From Candidatus Bathyarchaeota archaeon (GTDB taxonomy: Archaea > Thermoproteota > Bathyarchaeia > Bathyarchaeales > Bathycorpusculaceae), in NCBI GenBank assembly GCA_026014595.1, contig JAOZHY010000016.1:62001-126000 (forward strand): DNA of 64,000 nt, written 5' to 3'. Position numbers and translations under genes: made by a program. Numbering within the stretch: position 1 is the first letter of the stretch; the number at the start of each line of letters is the position of its first letter. Positions 1 through 7,987 of the stretch are shown here, one piece after another. The notes under the pieces are model-generated. The model was given only the letters and a program-made list of their open reading frames with translations, made no database searches and was not told the origin of the DNA.

Positions 1-764
1 TGAGTCCCTCCAGCCATCAAAACCGGAACCTCAGCAGCTGCGCCTATGACTAATCCTGCAAAAGCAGGCATCATAGGGTCACCCAGACAGGAAATCGCCC
101 TCATCGGGTTCCCAGCGAGGCTGCCGAAACTCTCGCCAGCTGCATCCAGCCCCGCCATGACTGTTTCCGCCTTTAAACCGTGCGGGTTATCGGGCATGCT
201 GCTGCTGACTTTTCCCTCCGCCTTAAAGCCCATGGCTGATAAGACGCCCAGCGCCGTGGTGGTGCCGCCAGGTATGCTCTCGCCGATGACAAGGTAATCC
301 GCAGTCTTAGCCAAATTCTCTCCTGCAAGGGTGGCTCTTTGGATGACCTCTGCCACGTTGTCCACTGCGTTTCCGGTTCGTATGTCTCTGCCTGGTTTTC
401 CGCCCAAATCCAAAAAAGGAATTTGAGGCTTGACTCGTAACCCGCCGCTTGCTACCAGCACAGGTATGTCCGCCAACCGCAAAGCCGACATGGAAATCAA
501 CGCGGGCGTGGGTATCCCCTCAGGCGTCACAGGCACGCCGTTGATGCATTTGCACCTGCCCAGAAGCAGGAGTTCCGCGTCTGCGGGCGGCGTGTAATCC
601 GTGAATTCCGGGTATTTCCCCGCGGCGGAGATTCCAGAAATCTTGGCGGTTTCCGTCGTGGCTATCGTGCAGACGAAAAGCGGGTTTTTTCCTTCCATCT
701 CCTCGAGGAACGCTTGAGCTTTTAACTCGTTATGCGCCAGCAGCACATCATATATCCGTTTCAT
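1..764 (-). CDS. cobT: Archaeal CobT-type phosphoribosyltransferase, C-terminus cut by window edge
   Basis: Likely the nicotinate-nucleotide-dependent phosphoribosyltransferase (archaeal CobT family) that activates the lower-ligand base for cobalamin assembly. About 254 N-terminal residues are visible, starting MKRIYDVLLAHNE and carrying the glycine-rich GESIPGGTTTALG segment and a DNPHGLK segment. The family is usually near 350 residues, so roughly the last 100 lie outside the window. The ATG at 762-764 overlaps the stop of the upstream ATPase gene in an ATGA arrangement, which indicates translational coupling and places it last in the btuFCD operon seen here. The B12 transport neighbours support the call. 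The product is cytosolic. Confidence 0.85.
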   Translation of the reverse strand, partial: MKRIYDVLLAHNELKAQAFLEEMEGKNPLFVCTIATTETAKISGISAAGKYPEFTDYTPPADAELLLLGRCKCINGVPVTPEGIPTPALISMSALRLADIPVLVASGGLRVKPQIPFLDLGGKPGRDIRTGNAVDNVAEVIQRATLAGENLAKTADYLVIGESIPGGTTTALGVLSAMGFKAEGKVSSSMPDNPHGLKAETVMAGLDAAGESFGSLAGNPMRAISCLGDPMMPAFAGLVIGAAAEVPVLMAGGT

Positions 765-1444
765 TTGTTGAAACCTCTTTTCTCCTTAACCTCAAATCGG
801 CTGATTTCTAAGCGGCCAAAGTCGTTCAGCGTTGTCTTGCGGCTTTCAAGAATTTGTATGCGCTTGTTGAATAGTGGGCCATCCGTTACGAACGTGTGGT
901 ATTCGCCGCCCTCACCGCATGGGTCAACCCCTGCAATCTTCGTTATGTCCGCGAAGAACGCCTCATTCAATTGCCTTCCGAGCCATTCCAAGCCGAGCAC
1001 TTTGGTGTTGACTCTGACCACGACGGCTTCGAAACCTGCGGCTATGAATTCAAGGAAAATCTGCTTCGTGTCTTGCATCCACAGGGGCTTAATCGGTCTT
1101 AAGCCGACTTCTCGGCAGATGCGGTTCAGCCAGCCCTCCTCGTGCATGGGAACCTCGTAGATATCTCCCGTTACCAAGCCCTGCACGCCAGCCGCTTTCA
1201 GCTGTTGCAATGCGCTCTTGAAATCTTGCTCGTAAGTGCCGGGCGTGGTCGTGTGTTTTGTCAATGGAATCCCCATTGCATCCGCCTGCGCGTCCAGCAT
1301 ATCCGCTCGAATCATGTGGAAATTTGATGTGCTCGCGCTGGACATCATAGTAAAAAGGTTACTTACCTCGAAACCCTCTTGAATCGCCTTAAAACATGCG
1401 AAGCAACTGTCTTTGCCGCCGCTCCACGAAGCCACCACTTTCAT
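761..1444 (-). CDS. DUF71/COG2102 PP-loop ATPase, probably the B12-salvage subgroup
   Basis: A 227-residue adenine-nucleotide alpha-hydrolase-like protein. The PP-loop SGGKDS is at residues 8-13 and the C-terminal EGGEYHT motif typical of DUF71 lies near residue 180. The family contains the diphthamide ligase Dph6 and a second group that published comparative genomics ties to B12 salvage. The position between btuD and cobT, with ATGA overlaps on both sides (1441-1444 and 761-764), favours the B12 group, probably acting on cobinamide or cobyric acid intermediates. That assignment is inference from context. Dph6 remains the alternative because archaea also need diphthamide. The length is normal for the family. 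Confidence 0.75.
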   Translation of the reverse strand: MKVVASWSGGKDSCFACFKAIQEGFEVSNLFTMMSSASTSNFHMIRADMLDAQADAMGIPLTKHTTTPGTYEQDFKSALQQLKAAGVQGLVTGDIYEVPMHEEGWLNRICREVGLRPIKPLWMQDTKQIFLEFIAAGFEAVVVRVNTKVLGLEWLGRQLNEAFFADITKIAGVDPCGEGGEYHTFVTDGPLFNKRIQILESRKTTLNDFGRLEISRFEVKEKRGFNK

Positions 1445-2844
1445 TTTTCCGTTCCTCCTGCTGCTTTTTCAGGTTTGAAGGTTATATCACTTTCTTCATG
1501 AGACCTGCCGGGTTTCAGGTGGTTGAAGATTCTGGTTGGTGCCTCTTTCGCCAGTCTCATTTTTTCTTCAGAAACGTTTAACAGCGATAAAAGTTCATTT
1601 TGGTCTTTCACAAACACGGCACCTTTCCGTTTCAGCTCGGCAAACAGCGCTGTTGCGGTTCCGTTAGTGAAATCTCGGCTTTCAATGGGAACCTCGTCAA
1701 CCACAAAAACCGGGATACCCATCTCGAGAGCTTCAATCGACGCCCGCAGGTTCTGCAGGTTTCCGTGACCAAACGGAACCGAAGTCAAAACTATGGTGCT
1801 TGCCTTGCGCATCATCGCCAAATTGGCTTTCTGGGTTTTTTCAGTTATAGGCGAAAAAGGCGCTTCGGTGGTTACGGGTATTTTCAAAAACTGAGCTGTC
1901 TCAAAATCCGTGTCTAAAACGTTGAGGACGCCCGCGGTGACGCTGTAGCCTTCGTCTAGCAGAATTTTCATGAGCGCAGTTCCAGTGCCAGCGCCACATA
2001 TCAGGTGAATAGAGCATTTTTTAGCAGGTGAAGTTTTCTGAGGCGACAGAGGAAGAACAAAAAGCGAGTTAGTGACTAGATGCTTCTTCACTATCGCATT
2101 AACTCTAAACACGCTCTTTATGTTCTCACTCGTCAAAACCTCATCCAAACTTCCAGCAGAAAATATCTTTCCGTTCTTTAGCAGCACCGCCGAGGTGCAG
2201 TAACGTGCAGCCAAGTTCAAATCGTGGAAAACAGCTAAGACAATCAACTTCTCATTCACGCACAAGTTCTTAACAAGGTCCATGATTTCCAACTGGTTAA
2301 TTATGTCCAGATGCGTCATTGGCTCGTCCAACAGCAAAATCTTGGGCTCTTGCGCTAAAGCACGCGCGATTATGACGCGTTGTCTCTCCCCGCCGCTGAG
2401 TTCGTTTATAGGTCTTTCCGAAAGGTGCCATGTGTTCGTGAGTTCCATAGCTTTCCGCGCGATTGCCAAGTCCTTTTCGCTTTCCATCTGGAAGCGGCTC
2501 ATGTGCGGGTTACGCCCCATCAAAACGATGTCTAACGCGGAAAAACTGAAGCCGATGGTGGTGTCTTGCGGAACCACAGCCATCTGCCTTGCAACATCGA
2601 TTCCCTTGAGACTGTATATGTCCGCTTCATTGAGCAGAATGGTGCCCTTGTAGGGTTTAAGAGACCTGCTTATGCTCTTGAGCAGAGTAGTTTTTCCAGA
2701 GCCGTTAGGTCCAAGAATCCCGACGAAGTCGCCTTCCTTCACTGAAAGGCTAACATTCTCCAAGACTTTGAAAGAGCCATAGCGGCATTCGACGCCATCC
2801 ACATTCAACAATACCAGACTTGGCACCAGCCTTTCATAACGCAT
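1441..2844 (-). CDS. btuD: Cobalamin-type ABC importer ATPase BtuD with extra C-terminal domain
   Basis: A 467-residue ATP-binding subunit of a FecCD-type importer. Walker A GPNGSGKTT is at about 45-53, the signature LSGGE at 149-153, Walker B ILLLDEP near 169-175 and the switch histidine near 207. The ATPase part ends near residue 260, as in ordinary BtuD/FecE proteins. Residues about 280-440 form a separate alpha/beta domain with a glycine-rich ICGAGTGTAL start and no Walker motif. The annotated ATG overlaps the btuC stop by 11 nt. GTG at 2824-2826 or TTG a little further in are possible alternative starts, because the first residues are not conserved in kind. B12 specificity is inferred from cobT, the DUF71 gene and the cobZ-like gene. 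Confidence 0.85.
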   Translation of the reverse strand: MRYERLVPSLVLLNVDGVECRYGSFKVLENVSLSVKEGDFVGILGPNGSGKTTLLKSISRSLKPYKGTILLNEADIYSLKGIDVARQMAVVPQDTTIGFSFSALDIVLMGRNPHMSRFQMESEKDLAIARKAMELTNTWHLSERPINELSGGERQRVIIARALAQEPKILLLDEPMTHLDIINQLEIMDLVKNLCVNEKLIVLAVFHDLNLAARYCTSAVLLKNGKIFSAGSLDEVLTSENIKSVFRVNAIVKKHLVTNSLFVLPLSPQKTSPAKKCSIHLICGAGTGTALMKILLDEGYSVTAGVLNVLDTDFETAQFLKIPVTTEAPFSPITEKTQKANLAMMRKASTIVLTSVPFGHGNLQNLRASIEALEMGIPVFVVDEVPIESRDFTNGTATALFAELKRKGAVFVKDQNELLSLLNVSEEKMRLAKEAPTRIFNHLKPGRSHEESDITFKPEKAAGGTEK

Positions 2845-3931
2845 AACTCTGTTTTTTCTTCTTAAGAAGTATCACAAAGAAAGGAGCCCCAGCGAGCATG
2901 GTGATTATGCCAACAGGCAACTCGAGAGTCGAAGCAAATGGCGTCGCAATAACTCTTGCCACAGCATCACAAACCACCAGGAATATCGCGCCTGTTATAA
3001 TCGATGCAGGAAACAGAATGCGATGGTCAGGACCTATCACCAACCGCGTTATGTGCGGAACCATCAAACCTACAAAGCCTATAAGACCGCTGAGTGAAAC
3101 AGCTGCCGCGGCCACCATAGAAGCAAACACCAGAAGCCTCGTTTTCACCTTTTCAACGTTTACGCCCAAGTTGTGGGCTGTTTCTTCTCCCAGAGCAAGC
3201 AGGTTTAGGTCGCGAACATAGAAATACGCTGCTATCGTACCGACTATTATGAATGGCAGCACTGCCCAAATTTGCGACCATAAAACGTTCGAAAAGCCGC
3301 CTATGAGCCAAAACACTATCGAGTGAAGCGTGTCGCCAGCTATGACCTCCAAAAGAGAGACTATGGAGTACATGAAGAAGTTGACCGCTAACCCGCAAAG
3401 CAGCAGCATCGTAATCGGAACTTTAGGTCCAACACGAGCGATGTTATAGACCAAGAACATAGCGAATAACGCGCCGAAGAACGCGGCAACTTGCACAAGA
3501 CCCAAACCAAAAAGAGAAAAACCAGCACCTAACAGCAGCGATAAGGAAGCGCCGACTGCTGCTCCTGACGACACACCCAGCAAGTACGAGTCGGCCATCG
3601 GATTTTTAAAAACGCCCTGGTAAACAACCCCTGAACTGGATAACGCTGCACCCACTACGATGCCAGCTATAATGCGCGGCAACCGAATCTGAAGGATGAT
3701 GGCGGAGTCCCGAGGCAAAGCCAACGAGGAATCAACGAAATTATTCAAAAACGGAATTTGCTTGGCGAGTATGGCGAGTATGTTTGGAAATGGAATCGGG
3801 GCGTAACCCACGTTCAGCGACACGATGACTGTTACGATTAAGGCTAAAATTAGCAGAAGTATGATAAGTTTCCATCTGGAGGTACGGCGAAAATACGCGC
3901 TTTCAACTTCATCCTGGTTCATGGCTTCCAC
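2834..3931 (-). CDS. btuC: FecCD-family permease of the cobalamin importer (BtuC)
   Basis: A 365-residue polytopic membrane protein of the BtuC/FecCD family with about ten hydrophobic helices. Typical segments include RLPRIIAGIVVGAALSSSG near residue 85 and the cytoplasmic coupling-region sequence GLIGFVGLMVPHITRL near 285. It would form the transport channel with the ATPase encoded directly downstream (11-nt overlap) and receive substrate from the binding protein encoded upstream. The first residues are charged and the start is uncertain: GTG at 3931 or the ATG nine nt further in (3922). FecCD permeases also carry iron chelates, so B12 as substrate rests on the neighbouring genes. Confidence 0.88.
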   Translation of the reverse strand: MEAMNQDEVESAYFRRTSRWKLIILLLILALIVTVIVSLNVGYAPIPFPNILAILAKQIPFLNNFVDSSLALPRDSAIILQIRLPRIIAGIVVGAALSSSGVVYQGVFKNPMADSYLLGVSSGAAVGASLSLLLGAGFSLFGLGLVQVAAFFGALFAMFLVYNIARVGPKVPITMLLLCGLAVNFFMYSIVSLLEVIAGDTLHSIVFWLIGGFSNVLWSQIWAVLPFIIVGTIAAYFYVRDLNLLALGEETAHNLGVNVEKVKTRLLVFASMVAAAAVSLSGLIGFVGLMVPHITRLVIGPDHRILFPASIITGAIFLVVCDAVARVIATPFASTLELPVGIITMLAGAPFFVILLKKKKQSYAL

Positions 3932-3949
3932 ACAAAAAGTGAGGGTGAT

Positions 3950-4915
3950 TTAAAAGAGTTCTGGATGGAACGCTTTGGCCAAATCCTCTATGATATCTGC
4001 AACCCTTGGTCCCGCTCTAGCGATGGTGTTTGAATCAACTGTAACCAGCCTGTTGTTTTGCACGGCGCTGATGGAGCTCCAACCGGGTCGTGCTTTAACC
4101 GCGTCTAAACTTACCCAGAAGGGTTCACCCTTACCCATACCTTCCTCAGGCAGCAAGATCACATCAGGATTCCGCGAAATAACGGCTTCAGAGCTCGACT
4201 GGAAATATTCCAAGTCTTGGTCAGCGAAAATGTTGACCCCGCCAGCTTTCTCGATGAGTTCGTTTTGCCACGCTTTGCCGCCTGCAGTCCATAATGATGT
4301 GGGGTCGTACCAGACTTCATAGTAAACTTTCGGCTTAGATGCAGCAATCGCCACTTTGTTGATGACGGCATTGATTCTGCTTTCGATGTTCTCGTTCAGG
4401 GCTTTGGCTTCCGCGGTTTTGCCAGTTGCGTTGCCGACTAGTTCTATGTTTTGCAGTACACCGCTGATGTTGGTGGGGTTTAGCACTAGAACCTTGTATC
4501 CTAAATCTCGCAGAGTAGCAACTGTTGAACCTTGGACTCCTCCAGTGGCAATTATCAAATCAGGCTCGAGAGAAGCGATAACTTCCATATTCGGATTGTT
4601 GAAGTCTCCAATGCTTGTCATGTTGCCAGCGGCAATCCAGGCTGAAAAATTATACGGATAGTCGCAATAGTTACTGACACCTACAACTTTGTCATCTAAG
4701 CCTAAAGCAAACACAATTTCAGTTGTGCTTGGCGCCATTGAAATAATTCTGTTAGGAATAGCGTCTAAACTCGTTTTGTAACCTGTGTCATCAATCAAAT
4801 TATGCAAAGTCTCAAGCTGTGCGTTGGTCTGCCCCTGATAGTAAACGTAGATGAAGGCTGCACCGAGTATCACAGCGATTATGACAACTGCCGAAATTAT
4901 GTATTTGGTGTTCAA
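3950..4915 (-). CDS. btuF: Membrane-anchored substrate-binding protein of the cobalamin importer (BtuF-like)
   Basis: About 321 residues, a class III periplasmic-binding-type protein. It has one N-terminal hydrophobic anchor (about residues 5-26) followed by the typical IPNRIISMAPSTTEIVFALG opening of the binding domain, and a second lobe with an AGGVNIFAD segment. It would sit outside the membrane and deliver corrinoid to BtuC. I place the start at TTG 4913-4915 because GGTGA lies five nt upstream. A longer frame opens at 4951, but it would run into the likely promoter. A TATA-like box at 4956-4965 fits the TTG start. The gene is first in the operon btuF-btuC-btuD-DUF71-cobT. Confidence 0.85.
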   Translation of the reverse strand: MNTKYIISAVVIIAVILGAAFIYVYYQGQTNAQLETLHNLIDDTGYKTSLDAIPNRIISMAPSTTEIVFALGLDDKVVGVSNYCDYPYNFSAWIAAGNMTSIGDFNNPNMEVIASLEPDLIIATGGVQGSTVATLRDLGYKVLVLNPTNISGVLQNIELVGNATGKTAEAKALNENIESRINAVINKVAIAASKPKVYYEVWYDPTSLWTAGGKAWQNELIEKAGGVNIFADQDLEYFQSSSEAVISRNPDVILLPEEGMGKGEPFWVSLDAVKARPGWSSISAVQNNRLVTVDSNTIARAGPRVADIIEDLAKAFHPELF

Positions 4916-4955
4916 TTTTTCACCCGTTTCACAGATGGATGGTTTATCCACACAG

Positions 4956-4965
4956 TCTTATAAGA
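4956..4965 (-). promoter_or_regulatory. TATA box for the btuF operon
   Basis: The symmetric TCTTATAAGA lies about 45 nt upstream of the TTG start of btuF on the minus strand. Transcription would begin near 4935, leaving a leader of about 20 nt that contains the GGTGA ribosome binding site. It was read by eye; no BRE was scored. Confidence 0.5.
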
Positions 4966-4983
4966 GTTTCCGAAACACACAAC

Positions 4984-4996
4984 AATTAAATTAAAC
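4984..4996 (+). promoter_or_regulatory. AT-rich TATA-like box for the cobZ-like gene
   Basis: AATTAAATTAAAC is centred about 24 nt before the first ATG at 5013, the spacing expected for a leaderless archaeal transcript. It is divergent from the btuF promoter, which is separated from it by fewer than 30 nt. Confidence 0.4.
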
Positions 4997-5012
4997 CCTG
5001 TCATAAGACAAG

Positions 5013-5504
5013 ATGCTGATGGATATGACATTGGAAAAGCCTCCCTTAATGGATTATCTAGAGAAAAAAGGCATAACACTGAAAGACCTTGTGGACACGG
5101 CGCTTGAGCTTTTCGTGCCGCACCCTGGCTTAGAAACGGAGGAAGCAGCCGCTGAGATGCTACGAGAAGAATTTCTCGACGCCCTGTCAGACGTAAATGT
5201 TTCCACGTTGGAAGTCGCCTGTTTCCGCGCGCAGGAGGATGCGGAGAACGGGTTGATTCCAGGGTTGTCACGAGAGCGATTCATGGGGCGTCCGGGACTG
5301 GTAGCCGACGAACTGTTAGGGTTAGCCATCGCCAACTACCTTGCAGGCGTAAGGGGCATTTTTGAGTTCACACGGTTTGACCAAGCCAAGCCCGGAATCC
5401 TGAAGAAGCTGGGACCAATCACGAACGACGCGATAGGCGGCTTGGTTGCGGGCGTTTCATCGAACGTTTACACGCGTGCTTTCAGAGAAGCTGCCAGAAA
5501 GTAG
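5013..5504 (+). CDS. cobZ: PgpA-like phosphatase, probable alpha-ribazole phosphatase CobZ
   Basis: A 163-residue protein resembling the archaeal phosphatidylglycerophosphatase-A fold group that includes CobZ, the alpha-ribazole-5'-phosphate phosphatase of methanogens. The C-terminal half has the family-like pattern of an acidic ADELLGLAIANYLAG segment, a DQAKPGILKKLGP segment and a glycine-rich DAIGGLVAGVSS segment. It faces the btuFCD-cobT operon across a short promoter region, which supports a cobalamin role over lipid metabolism. The start is ambiguous among three closely spaced ATGs at 5013, 5019 and 5025. The family call is from memory of motifs, not from an alignment. Confidence 0.6.
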   Translation: MLMDMTLEKPPLMDYLEKKGITLKDLVDTALELFVPHPGLETEEAAAEMLREEFLDALSDVNVSTLEVACFRAQEDAENGLIPGLSRERFMGRPGLVADELLGLAIANYLAGVRGIFEFTRFDQAKPGILKKLGPITNDAIGGLVAGVSSNVYTRAFREAARK

Positions 5505-5572
5505 CTTGGTATGTACAGTGCGAGCGTTTATGCAGTTTAGCTTGCCAAATAAAAAACTAGACGACTGTAGAT

Positions 5573-6223
5573 TTATTGCACTTTCTGGAAGGCGGTGAAA
5601 ACCCCATGACAGTCACAAGCCGTGCCAACGATAAACCTTTCTCTCGTTTTCGCCCAGTTAAAAAACTCTAACAGTTCACTGCCTTTGAGGGCACCCATTC
5701 CAGGCGCCATCGAATAACTAACAAGGATGAAAGCGTCGGGGCTGGCGAACCTCATAAGTTTAGTCATGGTGCATGGCTTCCTGATTTGTGAGGATGGGCA
5801 GACTTCAGGCATCGGGCATTTTTCCACGCAGCCGTTGTCTCTGTTAAAGCTTAAGATCAGATTACCTTTTCCCGCCTGTAACACAACAACTTCAGGCAAC
5901 CTGGGCAGTATGGCGTTTACTGCTTCATTCCACGGTTGGAGGCTGAATTTGATTTTTGCGAGGTCAGCGGCTATGTGGACGGGTGCGGTGGGAAAAACGT
6001 ATTCGGGCTTCAGTTTCTCTATCAAGCTTAAGGCAGTTGCAAGGTCACCCTGCACGAAGTGCTCCCCTTCCGAAAGGTTAGTGTGTGTTGACGATTTGAT
6101 TCCGAACCGTTTGACAGCAAGGCAGTTCTCGTCTATGTCCACCACCACAAAACCCTTCATTTTCTGCCTAAGGAACTCGATTGCGTAACACCCGTATTTT
6201 CCGCCGCCAACAACGATGTTCAT
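5573..6223 (-). CDS. Unknown Rossmann-type protein with a four-cysteine cluster
   Basis: A 216-residue protein with an N-terminal dinucleotide-binding signature (GGGKYGCYA, residues 6-14, then VVVDIDEN near 26-33) like TrkA-N or dehydrogenase Rossmann folds. In the middle (about residues 133-148) it has Cys-x3-Cys-x5-Cys followed by a further Cys after seven residues, which could bind an iron-sulfur cluster or zinc. I do not recognise the family. It starts with ATG and is transcribed away from the glycosyltransferase at 6568. It follows the cobZ-like gene on the opposite strand with about 70 nt between their 3' ends. A redox or sensor role is possible but is inference. Confidence 0.7.
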   Translation of the reverse strand: MNIVVGGGKYGCYAIEFLRQKMKGFVVVDIDENCLAVKRFGIKSSTHTNLSEGEHFVQGDLATALSLIEKLKPEYVFPTAPVHIAADLAKIKFSLQPWNEAVNAILPRLPEVVVLQAGKGNLILSFNRDNGCVEKCPMPEVCPSSQIRKPCTMTKLMRFASPDAFILVSYSMAPGMGALKGSELLEFFNWAKTRERFIVGTACDCHGVFTAFQKVQ

Positions 6224-6370
6224 TCTGTTCGCCCGAAAGTCATTGAAGATTAACTAGCTAGTTCATCCGCGTAGCAGCGTATTAATAGTTTTCTTGTTTG
6301 TAGCTCGAAAATTTCTATAGCTGAAATCAAGCAAGAGCGCCGCGTTTTTTCAGCATTGTTTGGTGGGTTT

Positions 6371-6455
6371 CGGCGCCAATAGCAATAGACCCTCTATAGG
6401 TTTCTGCAACGAACCACTAATAGGCGCCAAATAGACTGGTTCTGCGCTGTCTCCG
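6371..6455 (+). repeat. Dispersed repeat, copy 1
   Basis: The core begins with GCGCCAATAG and ends with TAATAGGCGCCAAATAGAC, with CCCTCTATAG in the middle. It lies in the 344-nt divergent gap between genes starting at 6223 (minus) and 6568 (plus). It shares the tail CTGGTTCTGCGCTGTCT with copy 4 (59708). The other copies are at 13851 and 51291. The rest of this gap holds only the promoter of the gene at 6568. Confidence 0.8.
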
Positions 6456-6510
6456 CTGGCGCAGGACCTCCTCTATTTGGTTCATCGCGTGAGAAGCTTA
6501 TGCTTTTGCT

Positions 6511-6530
6511 CGCTTTATTAAAGTTTAAAG
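6511..6530 (+). promoter_or_regulatory. Promoter region of the glycosyltransferase gene
   Basis: GCTTTATTAAAGTTTAAAGG contains two overlapping TATA-like stretches about 40-55 nt before the GTG start at 6568. It lies just after repeat copy 1. Confidence 0.4.
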
Positions 6531-6567
6531 GCAAACATGCAAATGTGGAACTGAGGGATTTGGGTCT

Positions 6568-7917
6568 GTGGTGTGGCTTAATCGAGACAAGTTTGGGGTG
6601 CTTAAGAACCTGTTGCAGAGGCATTTTCCGCTATTCGGTGTTTTGCTTGGTTCAGCGTTGTTGTCCATCTCCATGGGGCCGTATTCTAACTGGGATTCTC
6701 AGATTGAATACACCGCCGCTTCAGCTATAATCAAATGGGGCTTTCCTTACACGACTTTCGGCCACATGATAAACGTGCAGCCGTTCGGCTTCTACATAGA
6801 TGCTGCCTTCTTCAAGGTGTTCGGCGTTTACTATACGACAGGCGTAAACGTGATAACACTTTTTGCCGTCGGATGCGTTTTTCTCGTGTACAAAATCGGT
6901 GAGGTGATGTATGGACCGAGGACGGGGCTGGTTGCCGCGGCTTTTTTCGGCTTGGCGCCTTGGCAAGTTATCATGTCACGGGTTTTCCTCGCGGACGCTC
7001 AGTACCTTTTCTTCAGTTTGCTTTATTTGCTTGTGGGGATTTGGGCAATACGCAGGAAATCGCTGAAGTTGGTGGCTGCGGCAGGTTTCCTTTTTGGTTT
7101 GGCGTTACTGACGAAGACTTACGCGGTGTTCATGCTGATTCCTCTCGCGCTCGTTTACGCTTATCATCGACCAAGGAGTTGGAAGCGCTTTTCAGTGGAG
7201 ATTGGGCTCTTTGTGTTGCCTGCGTTTCTTGTTCAGTACTTGTGGTATGACCCTATCTCGGGACGTGGCCTGCTTTCCTTGACGGGACATGACGATTTTG
7301 TAGTCCTTTTACCAGAGGGTTTTACGCCGTCGCCTTTCTTTAGCGTGAGTTTCTTGGCTGAGATTTTAGGTGCATTTTTCTTGGCGGCATGCGTTTTCTC
7401 TGTGGTGCTTTCATTTTTGCAAAGGGGAGTTTCAAAAAAAGTTGTATTTTTTGATGTAGTCTCTGTGGTGACCATCTTTAGCGTTGTGGGGTTAAGCGTG
7501 TTTTTGGTGGTTGGCAACCACATGCTGGTTCCTTATGCCAACTCGATTAAGTATAACTATTTGACGCTGCCGTTTTTCTGTTTTCTTGCTGCTTCCTTGG
7601 CGAAGAAATGTTCATCTATTATTGCATCGCGAACTGGCGGCAAGTATGGGGCTTTGATTGCTTGCCTTGCGTTGGTCGGCGTACTTTTGCTGCTGGTGTC
7701 GATGATAGCAAATCCGATGATGGTGAACTTGCTGTTTAACATGGATTGGATAATGTTCAAGGCAGAAGGTGGATTCACCTACTCTTTCGTAACTCTCACG
7801 CCATTCCTGAAACGGAGTTATCTTTGGATAGTCCAAGTCTCAGCTTTCATACTGGTGTACGTCACCCTCTTATGGGCAAACAGGGACAAACTCTATTCGT
7901 TTTTTGAGTCTCTCTGA
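6568..7917 (+). CDS. Polytopic glycosyltransferase of the PMT/ArnT (GT39/GT83-like) type
   Basis: A 449-residue membrane protein with roughly eleven to twelve hydrophobic segments. The first extracytoplasmic loop has the acidic pair pattern NWDSQIEYTAA (about residues 42-52) expected at the catalytic position of lipid-phosphate-sugar-dependent transferases. GTR-like TGLVAAAFFGLAPW and FGLALLTKTYA segments follow, typical of PMT_2-type proteins. It likely transfers sugars from dolichyl-phosphate donors to proteins or lipids on the outer face of the membrane. The start is one of two consecutive GTG codons (6568 or 6571). It stands alone before proS; the later glycan cluster begins at 27385. Confidence 0.75.
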   Translation: MVWLNRDKFGVLKNLLQRHFPLFGVLLGSALLSISMGPYSNWDSQIEYTAASAIIKWGFPYTTFGHMINVQPFGFYIDAAFFKVFGVYYTTGVNVITLFAVGCVFLVYKIGEVMYGPRTGLVAAAFFGLAPWQVIMSRVFLADAQYLFFSLLYLLVGIWAIRRKSLKLVAAAGFLFGLALLTKTYAVFMLIPLALVYAYHRPRSWKRFSVEIGLFVLPAFLVQYLWYDPISGRGLLSLTGHDDFVVLLPEGFTPSPFFSVSFLAEILGAFFLAACVFSVVLSFLQRGVSKKVVFFDVVSVVTIFSVVGLSVFLVVGNHMLVPYANSIKYNYLTLPFFCFLAASLAKKCSSIIASRTGGKYGALIACLALVGVLLLLVSMIANPMMVNLLFNMDWIMFKAEGGFTYSFVTLTPFLKRSYLWIVQVSAFILVYVTLLWANRDKLYSFFESL

Positions 7918-7947
7918 AGCAGCATTTGGCAAGATGCTGTGCGTTAT

Positions 7948-7957
7948 GGTTATATGC
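7948..7957 (+). promoter_or_regulatory. TATA box for proS
   Basis: GGTTATATGC is centred about 36 nt before the ATG at 7988, giving a predicted start near 7978 and a very short leader. It argues against the longer frame that opens at 7904. Confidence 0.45.
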
Positions 7958-7987
7958 AGCCAGTACAAACAGAATGAGCGAACGGCA

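Noticed and set aside
4916-5012. A cobalamin riboswitch before btuF
   Set aside because: The gap is under 100 nt, holds two divergent promoters, and no B12-box-like sequence was seen.
6371-6455. The repeat as part of a CRISPR array
   Set aside because: Copies are single, kilobases apart and in both orientations, with no regular spacers and no cas genes in the window.
7904-7987. An N-terminal extension of ProRS from 7904
   Set aside because: The extra 28 residues are not conserved in kind and overlap the TATA box and the end of the previous gene.
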